Source: 43-108 sp001915545 (GTDB taxonomy: Bacteria > Bacteroidota > Bacteroidia > Bacteroidales > Bacteroidaceae). From it: a stretch of 64,000 nucleotides of DNA. Of the stretch, positions 34,832-44,218 are shown piece by piece. A model generated the notes under the pieces. The model ran no database searches. It was not told the DNA's origin and saw only the letters and a program-made list of their open reading frames with translations. The DNA lies in assembly GCA_902491215.1 (NCBI GenBank), contig CABUGV010000018.1, positions 6,583 through 70,582 of the forward strand, in the 5' to 3' direction. The position numbers and the translations under genes are program-made. The stretch's first letter is position 1; each line of letters starts with the position of its first letter.

Positions 34832-37800
34832 TTACTCTACACTTACGGTTCCAGAAGCACTTCTTCCGACAAACGAAGCAGAATAAGCACATTGTGCCTC
34901 AGCTATGCCCTGCTTATAAACGCCGGAACGAGTAACATACATCTCTGTATCTATTGTACAAGTTCCTTTTCTGAATATATCAAAGAAATAATCAGACGAA
35001 GAATCATGAACAGCAGCATAAAAACCTTGACCGTTGCCAAACCTATAGCCGGAAAGCTGCGATACAGGCTCCATACAAGCGGCACGTTGATCACGAACCT
35101 GAACAAAATCCATATCACGGTCGGCACTTACTACAAGTCTTACTTTCACTCTGTCGCCTACTGCAAGCCGCTCGCCATCGCGCAATTCACGCCAAACATT
35201 TGCACCAGTAGAATCTTTGCGCATTACCAGCATACGGCGATCTACGGAAAGTCCGCTCTCGCCCGAGCTCTTCTTAAGGCTCTCCATATCCTCCAGACAC
35301 TGTCCATAAACAGCACCCCACGACAAACCTGCACTCTTCTTGTCTATACGCACGTTGCCACCCTTGGACAAAACATCCTCAGGCACAGAAATCTTCACAT
35401 ATCCTATTCCTGCAGTCTGATTGTTAACTTTCAATTCATTCTTGCCTAATTTGATTTCAGGTACGGCACTCTCACGAACAGTCCAATCGCCATTGTACAT
35501 AAGAAGAGCATTGACAGCCTCAATAGTATTGATTGGATTATCCCAAGCCTGTACCTGCTTCTGTCTCACAAGCCAAACCTGCATGTCGCGCAGATAATCA
35601 TCTGTATCGCTGAAATCAGAACGCATTTCGGCCATAGCTTTCATTGCATCTACCTGTACAGGGATTCTATAATCTACAGAAGAATAATATGCTTTAGGCG
35701 TATCGTAATAACGTCCTACATCCTTTCTGTAAACAGTATATTCGCGCAATGAGGCAACAAGTTCTGATGCTTTTGACATATTGTCGAAAGTTTTCATTAT
35801 ATAAGCCAGCTTCGCCTTATTGCCGATATCCAGAGTTCCAGAAATTCCAGCAAGACGACTTGCATAATCTTTCTGCATGGAGTCAACTTCCGCACTAATC
35901 TTGTGAGTGTATAAAGAAGAAAGATAGAGATAGTTTATACCTGACGTACCAGGTGTCCAATCTTTTCCTGAATGCTTTTTGATCTCAGCATATCTTTTGA
36001 GTTCATCGGCATCGATATATCTGAAACCATCCTCAAGCATATCTTTTGCATCCTTATCCAAAGAAGCTACTGCAGAAAGTTCTGCAAGATGCTTCAAAAC
36101 GTTTTCTGTTACCAACCTGCTTCCTGTCATGCCGTTGAACCAGCTCCACGAACCGTCGACACGCTGTAAGCGCTTCAGTTTTGCCAAAGCATCTGAAGTA
36201 CGGACGTTCATAAGATTCTCATCAAACATATCAGATATCATTCTGAGCTGTTCTGTCTCGTTCTGCGCATCAATCACCCAAGGGGTTTCTTCCAAAAGCA
36301 TCGTTTTGAGTTCGCTGTCCTTTTCCAATTCACTCGAAAGAGAACCATACTTTTCTGTTTCAGCTCGCCAAGCCTCAACCAGAGTTCTAAGCTTAGGCAA
36401 TCTGGAAGCAATTGCACCTAATGCTTTATTGGCATAATAAGATGCAGACAAAGATATGGCATTATCGTTATCAGGAACAGCTACTGCATGAAGGGCTTGA
36501 ACGACAGTCCATGACGGATTATCTACATACTCAATCGTCATACGCTTATTGGTTGCAGTCTTGCTTCCGTCATTGAACAGGCTGCCGGTATCGACCTTCT
36601 TCTCTCCCATTCCATCAATAAAGAAAGAAACAGACTCTGTTATCCATTTCTTGTCAGTCAGTACAGGGAGATAGTTGCGTTCGCCATCGCTGAAGGTCGC
36701 ATTGCCAGCCGTAATCTGACAAATCAGAAGCGGATGTTCTGCATCAGGTTTGAAACCATAATCAACACGGCCTGTCTGTCCTGCATCAACCTTGAATGAC
36801 TTCTTTTCACTGTATACAACTTTTCCTGTTTCCGGGTCAATCAGCTCCAACAAAGCTTTTCCTTCAACTGTTCCATCTGTCTTGTTCACAATCCTAGCAG
36901 CAATGGATGCGTCATCACCAATACGTACAAATCTAGGCATATTAGGCTGAACCATGAAATCCTTGCTTGCCACAACATCGGCAGAGATATTTCCATAATC
37001 AACATCTTCTGTATGTGCAACACCCTTGAAACGCCAGGTTGTGAGACCGTCAGGCAATTTGAACGATATATGCACATTGCCAGAATTATCAGACATAAGA
37101 TGCGGGTAGAAAAAGGCTGTTTCGGAAAGATTGCTTCTCAATCCTTCATCAGAAACGGCAGGAGCGTCTGAGACTACAGCCTGTTCTACAACTGCATCCA
37201 TTTCTGTAATATTTAGAGCTGCAGAACCGGTGGCCATAGGAGTCGCAGAGTTCATAACCGACTTAGTACGCATAAGCGCCGGCTTGAAGAATCTGGTTCC
37301 GAAAACGTAGTTAGAAAAACACTCCTTAAGTTCCGTAAATTTTCTAAGCACATCGTCGAACGGCTCATTTTTAAAATCAAGGCCAATGAACATAGGAACA
37401 GACATCTGGGCTACAGAACGCTGAACATACGGAACATTACGCCCGAAACTTACATTGAAATCTACGTTGTGCTCATACAATTCATCCAATGATGCATCAT
37501 AAAGCATTGCCAGCAATTCGGCCTTTACTGGAGAACCTGTGCTGTCAGTTACATTAAGGATCCAATTTTCCTCACTTCCAGGCTTCAGTTTATCTCTGAA
37601 TGTATTCCATGTAAGCTTGAGTTTCTTATTTGGTTGCTCACGCAGGATATTTACAGACTCCATAAAACCCTTACCGTTTTTCATGTAAGCAAACACAAGT
37701 GCCAAACCATCGCCATACGCTTCATCATAATTGAAATGGAAATGGCAAATGGTATCACTTACATTTATGCATCTGCTATCAATAACTTTATTACCGGAAA

Positions 37801-40357
37801 AGGCACCATAGTAAAGAGTTATGTTTTTGTCTTTTGAGGCAAAGTAAACGTCTGCCGGCTTATCTTTGCCAAAGACGTTGTCGGGAACATATATCCAATT
37901 ATCCGACAAATTGATACGTTTGTCATCCTTGGAGAAGACAACAATATTCTTCTGACATTCAATCTTATTTCCTTTTGCATCATAAGCCAGACACTCTATC
38001 AGATAATTGCCAGAAGCAACATCTTTCAAGCCGGCGAGATTCAAGAAGTCTCCTGATTTGAAACGACCTTCTGCAACTTTCTTGCCTTTTGTCGTTCCGA
38101 AATTCTCAAAAACAGAATACTCTCCTTCAACATTGATATTACGCATCAAAAGGTCCTGAGCCAAGATTTTTACGGAATTTCCAAGTGCAGACTTCAATAC
38201 AGTCTTGCCTGATTCGACATGCAATCCGAAAGCCTTTTCTGAAACCGGTACAATACATTCTGCCTTCTGCGTTTCACCGGCAACATCAGTCACCTCCACC
38301 TGAACTCTGTACTCTAATACTCCATCTTTTTGCTGAAGCATTTTTTTATCCAAACAAACAGGTATTGAAAAACGACCATTATTGTCTGTTACAGCAACAC
38401 TGTCGTAAAGCACAGTCCAGAAATCGCGATAAAAACGCAACCAGAAATCGCGGTTACGGCATGATACATAATACTTGACTTTTGCTCCTTGAACAGGCAT
38501 ACCGAAGAATGTCGTTGCAGAACAATCAACATCTATCGTATCACCGAAAGAGATTGTTCCAGAAGAAGCAGTAGCATCAACAGTAAACGTAGGTCGCTTA
38601 TATTCTTCAACTCTGAAAGTTTTACTCGAATTTCCTGTGCCGATTCTATACAATCCTGTCAATCCACTATTCGGTATTGCAAAATCCATATCGGCAGATC
38701 CCATTTCGTTTGTGACAACCTTCTTTGAGGATATGACTTTTCCATTGGCATCAAAAAAGTCAACAAAATACTCACGGTTCTTCTGCACACTAACAGAATC
38801 GCCATCCATAAAATAAGCAAGCAAAGATGCACGTACGGTCTGACCCGGACGGTATATAGCCCTGTCGGTAAATAAAGTTACACGCTCTGCTGGTTTGGTA
38901 TCATTATAATTATATGAATAGCCATAGCAATACATGGTGCGTTCATCGCCGGCCTTTCTTCTCACGGTGCATTTCCAATTGCGATATTTTTTCAAATCTA
39001 TAAAGATGCGTCCGTTAGCGTCCTGTTTCAATGCTACAGTCTTTGCAGTACTTTTATTTCTCGAATTTTCATCAGATACATATACCTGACAACCTTTCAA
39101 GATCTTTCCACTGCGAGCATCAACAGGAATAATGCACAAACGGTCGTTCGGATAACCGATAGACATACAACTGAAACTGTTGAGAGTTATCTTTGCCGAA
39201 TCAAAAACGCCATTAGATTCTGCTATCACGCTGTAAGTTCCAGCCTTTAGAGGTGCCAACTTAAAAGAGTCATTCTTAAGATTCCTGCTGTCAAGACTAA
39301 AAAGTTTCTCATATACAATACGTCCGTTATTCGAATCTTTTATTTTAATTACAACATCGTCTACATTATCCGAAACGACAACAACACCGATCGAATCGCC
39401 GGCAAGCTGAACATCTTCATATTTCTGTACGTACAGCTTCGGAGCAAGCAAATGTTTTTCAAATCCGTTAAAGTAGTTCAAACACTTTTCATCAGTAAAA
39501 CGTTCTTTAGCGTCGCGCAACAAAGAAAGCTTCTCTTGCTTGTTTACACAATTCAGTCTCAATAATTCTGCATAAACATCGGCACAAGTCTCGGCATCGC
39601 CGAAATCTTCAACCAAGGCCTTCAAAAGCGATGAATATTTTTTCTCATCAATATATGCTCCATCTCCAACGTTGAGCATACGACGCGCAGACAACTTATT
39701 AAGCTCCATCAAAAGCTGTCCGTTTCTATTACCTCTTGTGCCATATAATTTTGCAAGTTCTGCATAAATTTCTATCTGCTTTTTGAAATCCATTCCGCTT
39801 TTCTCAACAATAAAAGCTGTCAAAACGGAAAGCATGTCGTTGCCATAGAACTTACTGTCTTCGCCTTTTTCAAGCAAAGGCTCGTAAGACTCAATCTTGG
39901 CGTCCATGAGTATCTGTTTGTCAGACAAGGCCTCTGCAAAATGCTTTTTCGCCAAATCTCGATACAGCTCCGTTGTCTCAGCATCACGCCCTGCAGAAAC
40001 ATTTGCAACATGAGCATAAGCATCACCGGCAATGACATGCAGTACTGCACGATCTACGTCGTTTGTACACTCTGGAATCATTGCCTCCAACTTATCGGCA
40101 TCAACCTTAAAACTGTCAGTAGAAATATTGTACCTCGAAGATATCAAGGTGACAAAAGCTTTTGTCATCTGAGAAAAGTTTTTTTCTTGCTGAGCTTTCT
40201 CATATACAGCAAGGACACTTTTCTGCACTGACGTCGGCAAATCCTTTTTGCGGTAATTGTCAACTTGCTTCCACAAATCATCATAGCTTTGCGCTCCACT
40301 CTGAACAGCAATACACAACAGCAAAGCTGTCAGAAAACATCTTATTATCTTGCTCAT
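34832..40357 (-). CDS. Alpha-2-macroglobulin family protein without a thioester motif
   Basis: The 1841-residue exported protein starts with a signal peptide (FLTALLLCIAVQSGAQ). MG-type domains follow, including MG2 (TLFTDRAIYRPGQTVRASLL), FRVEEYKRPTF, the A2M segment FKLPDGLTTWRFKGVA and a C-terminal helical toroid and receptor-like region. The place where the CxEQ thioester would be expected reads WTVVQALHAVAVPDND, so the covalent trap is absent. It has no lipobox. Bacterial A2Ms are thought to guard the periplasm against proteases, usually beside pbpC, which is not here. The 105 bp gap to malQ shows no clear signal. Confidence 0.9.
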   Translation of the reverse strand: MSKIIRCFLTALLLCIAVQSGAQSYDDLWKQVDNYRKKDLPTSVQKSVLAVYEKAQQEKNFSQMTKAFVTLISSRYNISTDSFKVDADKLEAMIPECTNDVDRAVLHVIAGDAYAHVANVSAGRDAETTELYRDLAKKHFAEALSDKQILMDAKIESYEPLLEKGEDSKFYGNDMLSVLTAFIVEKSGMDFKKQIEIYAELAKLYGTRGNRNGQLLMELNKLSARRMLNVGDGAYIDEKKYSSLLKALVEDFGDAETCADVYAELLRLNCVNKQEKLSLLRDAKERFTDEKCLNYFNGFEKHLLAPKLYVQKYEDVQLAGDSIGVVVVSDNVDDVVIKIKDSNNGRIVYEKLFSLDSRNLKNDSFKLAPLKAGTYSVIAESNGVFDSAKITLNSFSCMSIGYPNDRLCIIPVDARSGKILKGCQVYVSDENSRNKSTAKTVALKQDANGRIFIDLKKYRNWKCTVRRKAGDERTMYCYGYSYNYNDTKPAERVTLFTDRAIYRPGQTVRASLLAYFMDGDSVSVQKNREYFVDFFDANGKVISSKKVVTNEMGSADMDFAIPNSGLTGLYRIGTGNSSKTFRVEEYKRPTFTVDATASSGTISFGDTIDVDCSATTFFGMPVQGAKVKYYVSCRNRDFWLRFYRDFWTVLYDSVAVTDNNGRFSIPVCLDKKMLQQKDGVLEYRVQVEVTDVAGETQKAECIVPVSEKAFGLHVESGKTVLKSALGNSVKILAQDLLMRNINVEGEYSVFENFGTTKGKKVAEGRFKSGDFLNLAGLKDVASGNYLIECLAYDAKGNKIECQKNIVVFSKDDKRINLSDNWIYVPDNVFGKDKPADVYFASKDKNITLYYGAFSGNKVIDSRCINVSDTICHFHFNYDEAYGDGLALVFAYMKNGKGFMESVNILREQPNKKLKLTWNTFRDKLKPGSEENWILNVTDSTGSPVKAELLAMLYDASLDELYEHNVDFNVSFGRNVPYVQRSVAQMSVPMFIGLDFKNEPFDDVLRKFTELKECFSNYVFGTRFFKPALMRTKSVMNSATPMATGSAALNITEMDAVVEQAVVSDAPAVSDEGLRSNLSETAFFYPHLMSDNSGNVHISFKLPDGLTTWRFKGVAHTEDVDYGNISADVVASKDFMVQPNMPRFVRIGDDASIAARIVNKTDGTVEGKALLELIDPETGKVVYSEKKSFKVDAGQTGRVDYGFKPDAEHPLLICQITAGNATFSDGERNYLPVLTDKKWITESVSFFIDGMGEKKVDTGSLFNDGSKTATNKRMTIEYVDNPSWTVVQALHAVAVPDNDNAISLSASYYANKALGAIASRLPKLRTLVEAWRAETEKYGSLSSELEKDSELKTMLLEETPWVIDAQNETEQLRMISDMFDENLMNVRTSDALAKLKRLQRVDGSWSWFNGMTGSRLVTENVLKHLAELSAVASLDKDAKDMLEDGFRYIDADELKRYAEIKKHSGKDWTPGTSGINYLYLSSLYTHKISAEVDSMQKDYASRLAGISGTLDIGNKAKLAYIMKTFDNMSKASELVASLREYTVYRKDVGRYYDTPKAYYSSVDYRIPVQVDAMKAMAEMRSDFSDTDDYLRDMQVWLVRQKQVQAWDNPINTIEAVNALLMYNGDWTVRESAVPEIKLGKNELKVNNQTAGIGYVKISVPEDVLSKGGNVRIDKKSAGLSWGAVYGQCLEDMESLKKSSGESGLSVDRRMLVMRKDSTGANVWRELRDGERLAVGDRVKVRLVVSADRDMDFVQVRDQRAACMEPVSQLSGYRFGNGQGFYAAVHDSSSDYFFDIFRKGTCTIDTEMYVTRSGVYKQGIAEAQCAYSASFVGRSASGTVSVE

Positions 40358-40462
40358 AATTTTTCAAAATAACAGATTATACAATTATATTTCATAGCAC
40401 TCCATCGACAAAACATCCGTAACAGATGTTATAAGCATAATCAAATAAATTATTATCAGAAT

Positions 40463-43138
40463 CTATCTGCCGTTTTCACGTATAAGCGATGCAACTTTAC
40501 TATTGAAAGATTCATTTTTCATCAAATCTTCAATAGAAAAATGCATTCTGTACTTCCATTGGTTTTTCGGATCAGCAGGAACATTTATTCTCTCATCGCC
40601 AGCTACAGGATAACGCAGATTTTCATCCATTGACGTCCAATCTTGCAAAGAAAGCAGACAAATCATTGAAGGACACTCAAGATGCATACGTATAACTTCT
40701 TCACAAAGAGCTCCGGATATCTTCTCCGGCGCATTGCCGCTTTCATGAAGCACATTATTGTAATACAATTGAGCTCTGCGCCTGTCTTCCTCCCACCAAC
40801 CACGCAACGTAGGCATATCATGTGTGGATATGGTACTTACCGACAGATATGGATTTTCGGTCAAATCTCCAAATTCACAAAAAGCTTTCTTAGGCATAGT
40901 CTGAATTTCAAGACTGAGCATCCTGAGTTGTTTCATAACCCAAGGAACGCAGTCTGGAACCATACCCAAATCCTCGGCACATACAAGCATGCGTGTAGCC
41001 TGCGTCAGATGAGGAAGTTTCTTCATAGCTTCATCATACCAGAACTGATTATGTCTCTTGTAGTAGTAATCGTCATAAAGACTATTGAAAGCTCGCCTCT
41101 GCGCAGTATTCATGGCCTTATATGCAAAATCAAGCTGAGCAGAAATACGAGGATGATAGACTTTTGGATTATTGCGATCTGCTACAAAAAGCACATTGCT
41201 TATCAATGCATACAAGCCATCGCGTACCTTAATACTTACATCGTCGTTTCTTCCATAGAATGCAGCTTCAACCTTACGCTGGGTATCATATTCAGGTTTC
41301 ATGCAGTACAAACCGTCAAAGCGTTTAACAAGATATTTTTCTCTGACTTCGTCTGCCATTTCATCAAAATAATGCTCCAGCATTTCATCTGAGATGTAAG
41401 GCTCCGTCATACGATCTTTGTCAAATCTGAAACCATACAGCGACATTTCATCTTCACTCATAGGAAGCGCAGGAGAAAATTGTCCGAGAAGGCCATGTAC
41501 TGAATGAGACGGAATTTCCCATATTCTGAAAAATCCCAAAACATGATCTATTCTGTAAGCATCAAAATATTCTGACATGCTCTTGAAACGATGCGACCAC
41601 CATTGATAGTTATCCTTTGCCATAACGTCCCAATTGTATGTAGGGAATCCCCAGTTCTGACCGTTTACGGAGAAATCATCAGGTGGTGCTCCGGCCTGCC
41701 CGTTAAGATTGAAATAGAACGGTTCCATCCATGCCTCAACACTGTCACGGCTTATACCAATAGGTATATCACCTTTCAGAATAACGCCTTTCTCTCTTGC
41801 GCACTCGTGAACCCTCTTCAACTGCAGATGAAGTTGATACTGTATGTAATAGTAATGTGCAACGTCATGATAATAGATGCTGTCTTTACTACAGAACATT
41901 TCAACATCATTTTTATCATATTTAGAATGCTCTTCCCATCTGGTAAAGTCCGGCAAACCATACATATCTCTCATGCAGCTGTATGCAGAATAAGGAACGA
42001 GCCAATCACGGTGCTTTTCAAAGAATTCTTTAAATCCATCACTGGCAAGAACCTCTTCTCCGTTCTGTTCATACATCATTCTTATATATCTGCGCTTGCA
42101 CTTATTTACTGCAACATAATCCACGTATTTCAAAGAGTTCAATTCTCGCCACTGCTTCTTGAAGTCTTCCATCAACTCCTTGTCATCAAGTTCTCCCAGC
42201 TGATGCAAATCGCAGTATATTGGATGAAATGCGTATATGCTTATGGCATTATAAGGATACGAATCAGTCCACTCGCCACATTTTGTCGTATCATTGATCG
42301 GCAAAATCTGCACAGCACGCATTCCTACACCAGAAGCCCATTCTATCATTCTTTCAAGGTCGCCGAAATCGCCTATTCCTGCACTTTTTTCAGAACGGAT
42401 TGAGAAAACAGGTATTACAACGCCTGCACATTTCCATGGACGAATATCAAATTTAGGCCTTGTATCGCTTTTTATGCAAACAATATCTTCTGCATGCATT
42501 TCAGGAAGTTGAAGCCTGCGATTATCACATTTTTCCCACTGAACAATATTACCATCTTTATCGACTATTACATACTTATACTCTATATCGCCTGAAATCT
42601 GAGAAAGATCAATATTGATTGCCCACTCCTGAAGTGCGACCAGTTTCATTGTTTGTGGCTGAACCCAATTACCAAGCTGAGATACATTACCTATAATAGC
42701 AAGTCTTTCTCCCTTCAAAAGCCGTGGTTCGACGGTTCTCAACTGCAAAACATCTGAAGTATGAGTAAGATAATCTTCTACCTCATGACGTTCAGCACAA
42801 TCAGCATAAGCAGAACTGTACAACGGCAAATCATCAGGAATTGCCCTCCACAAATCTTCAATCTCATATTGATCAACAGAATTATCCAGCACAACAACAT
42901 GCGGAGCCACTTCCCATTCAGTCCATATCAGAGAACCGTTACGGTACATGGCATATATATATTCTACGCGCTCGTAAGACGAATCGACATCAACATCACA
43001 TTTCCACCTGCTTCCATCTTCTGTCGTAAGATTAAGTATGCGGTTATCTCTATGTCCATCCTTATCTATCAATTCAAGCATTACACGGAGTTCCTCTCCC
43101 CACGTTGTCTGATATTCTACGTTCAAATGTATTTTCAT
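40463..43138 (-). CDS. malQ: 4-alpha-glucanotransferase with two N-terminal CBM20 domains
   Basis: The 891-residue protein resembles plant DPE2: two starch-binding CBM20-like domains (about residues 1-95 and 125-235; IGNVSQLGNWVQPQTMKL) followed by a GH77 catalytic domain. The nucleophile is in YRIDHVLGFFR near residue 529 and the acid/base in CAEDLGMVP near 721; STHDMPTLRGWWEED is also conserved. It transfers glucan segments between maltodextrins or glycogen. There is no signal peptide, so it is cytoplasmic. A -7 element, TATATTTG (minus, 43210-43217), lies 72 bp upstream. Confidence 0.95.
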   Translation of the reverse strand: MKIHLNVEYQTTWGEELRVMLELIDKDGHRDNRILNLTTEDGSRWKCDVDVDSSYERVEYIYAMYRNGSLIWTEWEVAPHVVVLDNSVDQYEIEDLWRAIPDDLPLYSSAYADCAERHEVEDYLTHTSDVLQLRTVEPRLLKGERLAIIGNVSQLGNWVQPQTMKLVALQEWAINIDLSQISGDIEYKYVIVDKDGNIVQWEKCDNRRLQLPEMHAEDIVCIKSDTRPKFDIRPWKCAGVVIPVFSIRSEKSAGIGDFGDLERMIEWASGVGMRAVQILPINDTTKCGEWTDSYPYNAISIYAFHPIYCDLHQLGELDDKELMEDFKKQWRELNSLKYVDYVAVNKCKRRYIRMMYEQNGEEVLASDGFKEFFEKHRDWLVPYSAYSCMRDMYGLPDFTRWEEHSKYDKNDVEMFCSKDSIYYHDVAHYYYIQYQLHLQLKRVHECAREKGVILKGDIPIGISRDSVEAWMEPFYFNLNGQAGAPPDDFSVNGQNWGFPTYNWDVMAKDNYQWWSHRFKSMSEYFDAYRIDHVLGFFRIWEIPSHSVHGLLGQFSPALPMSEDEMSLYGFRFDKDRMTEPYISDEMLEHYFDEMADEVREKYLVKRFDGLYCMKPEYDTQRKVEAAFYGRNDDVSIKVRDGLYALISNVLFVADRNNPKVYHPRISAQLDFAYKAMNTAQRRAFNSLYDDYYYKRHNQFWYDEAMKKLPHLTQATRMLVCAEDLGMVPDCVPWVMKQLRMLSLEIQTMPKKAFCEFGDLTENPYLSVSTISTHDMPTLRGWWEEDRRRAQLYYNNVLHESGNAPEKISGALCEEVIRMHLECPSMICLLSLQDWTSMDENLRYPVAGDERINVPADPKNQWKYRMHFSIEDLMKNESFNSKVASLIRENGR

Positions 43139-43209
43139 GTATTACCAATTTAAATTCAAAGTTGTTAAAAGTTATCTCACAGATAGCAAATTCCTAAAAA
43201 TAATAAATA

Positions 43210-43217
43210 CAAATATA
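43210..43217 (-). promoter_or_regulatory. -7 element of malQ
   Basis: TATATTTG on the minus strand, after the pflA terminator. No TTTG is found at the expected -33 position. Confidence 0.45.
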
Positions 43218-43239
43218 GCAATTGGACTATACATAAAAA

Positions 43240-43274
43240 AGCCTGAGTCGTTAAAGCTCAGGCCATTTTTATCA
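43240..43274 (-). terminator. Intrinsic terminator after pflA
   Basis: GCCTGAG and CTCAGGC form a 7 bp stem, followed on the minus strand by TTTTTTATG. It separates pflA from malQ. Confidence 0.85.
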
Positions 43275-43339
43275 AAAAAAGTTGCCTCAACAAAGTTTTT
43301 GTTAACAAACAACTCGGCTTTGGTCAAACAAAAAACACT

Positions 43340-44068
43340 TCACACAATAGGACACTTCAAATAACGTCCGAATATATCCTTTGCAATCTTCAATCTTTCA
43401 GCAGAGAGAGGCTCAACGCCTTTCAACGGATAATCAATACCAAGTTCACCATATTTATACTCGCCCATGGTATGGTAAGGCAATAATTCAACACGCTCAA
43501 CAACTGTAAAATCAGATAAGTACTTGGCAACAGCTTCAAGACGCGATTCATCATCTGTATAGCTGGGAACCACAACATGTCTAGCCCATACTGGTTTGCC
43601 TATTTCCTGCAGATACTCCATAAAAGCCTTGTTGTTTTTACGTTCATGGCCTGTCAAGACAGGATGCAACGTATCGTCAACAGTCTTTATGTCAAGCAAT
43701 ACAAGATCGACATTTTCAAGAAGCGAACGTACCTTGTCGCTGAAAATCACTCCCGAAGTATCCAATGCCGTGTGTATGCCTGCATTTTTACACAACTTGA
43801 GAAATTCACAAACAAAGTCGGCTTGCACAAGAGGCTCTCCGCCTGTCACTGTAACACCTCCTTTAGATATGAAGCTCTTGTATTTCAGAACCTCCTTCAG
43901 CAATTCCTCTGGAGTATATTCATAATTGGCCTTGCCCGACATGTCCCATGTATCCGGATTATGACAAAAAAGACATCTCATGGGACATCCCTGCATAAAA
44001 ACCACAAAACGTATGCCCGGACCGTCAACTGTTCCAAAACTTTCCAAAGAATGTATTTTACCTATCAT
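43340..44068 (-). CDS. pflA: Pyruvate formate-lyase activating enzyme
   Basis: The 242-residue radical SAM protein has the CxxxCxxC cluster at Cys28, Cys32 and Cys35 (CPMRCLFCHNPDTWD) and VTVTGGEPLVQ downstream. It generates the glycyl radical on PflB under anaerobic conditions using S-adenosylmethionine. It is 150 bp downstream of pflB on the same strand, with a terminator between, so it is partly uncoupled from pflB. Confidence 0.96.
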   Translation of the reverse strand: MIGKIHSLESFGTVDGPGIRFVVFMQGCPMRCLFCHNPDTWDMSGKANYEYTPEELLKEVLKYKSFISKGGVTVTGGEPLVQADFVCEFLKLCKNAGIHTALDTSGVIFSDKVRSLLENVDLVLLDIKTVDDTLHPVLTGHERKNNKAFMEYLQEIGKPVWARHVVVPSYTDDESRLEAVAKYLSDFTVVERVELLPYHTMGEYKYGELGIDYPLKGVEPLSAERLKIAKDIFGRYLKCPIV

Positions 44069-44162
44069 AACAAGAAATCCTTCAATGTATATTTGTTAAA
44101 ACCTTTAGATTGATGCTCCCAACGACAATATAGCATTACTATCATTGAGATATTAAAAAACA

Positions 44163-44193
44163 AAAGGGCGATTTCTACTCGCCCTTTCGTATT
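44163..44193 (-). terminator. Intrinsic terminator after pflB
   Basis: AAAGGGCGA and TCGCCCTTT form a perfect 9 bp stem. On the minus strand the stem is followed by TGTTTTTT. It may attenuate rather than fully separate pflA. Confidence 0.85.
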
Positions 44194-44218
44194 TGTATTA
44201 TAAGTACATAACTTCAAA

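Noticed and set aside
41591..42403. Plus-strand frame of 270 codons opposite malQ
   Set aside because: Antisense to the conserved GH77 domain, no recognisable protein features.
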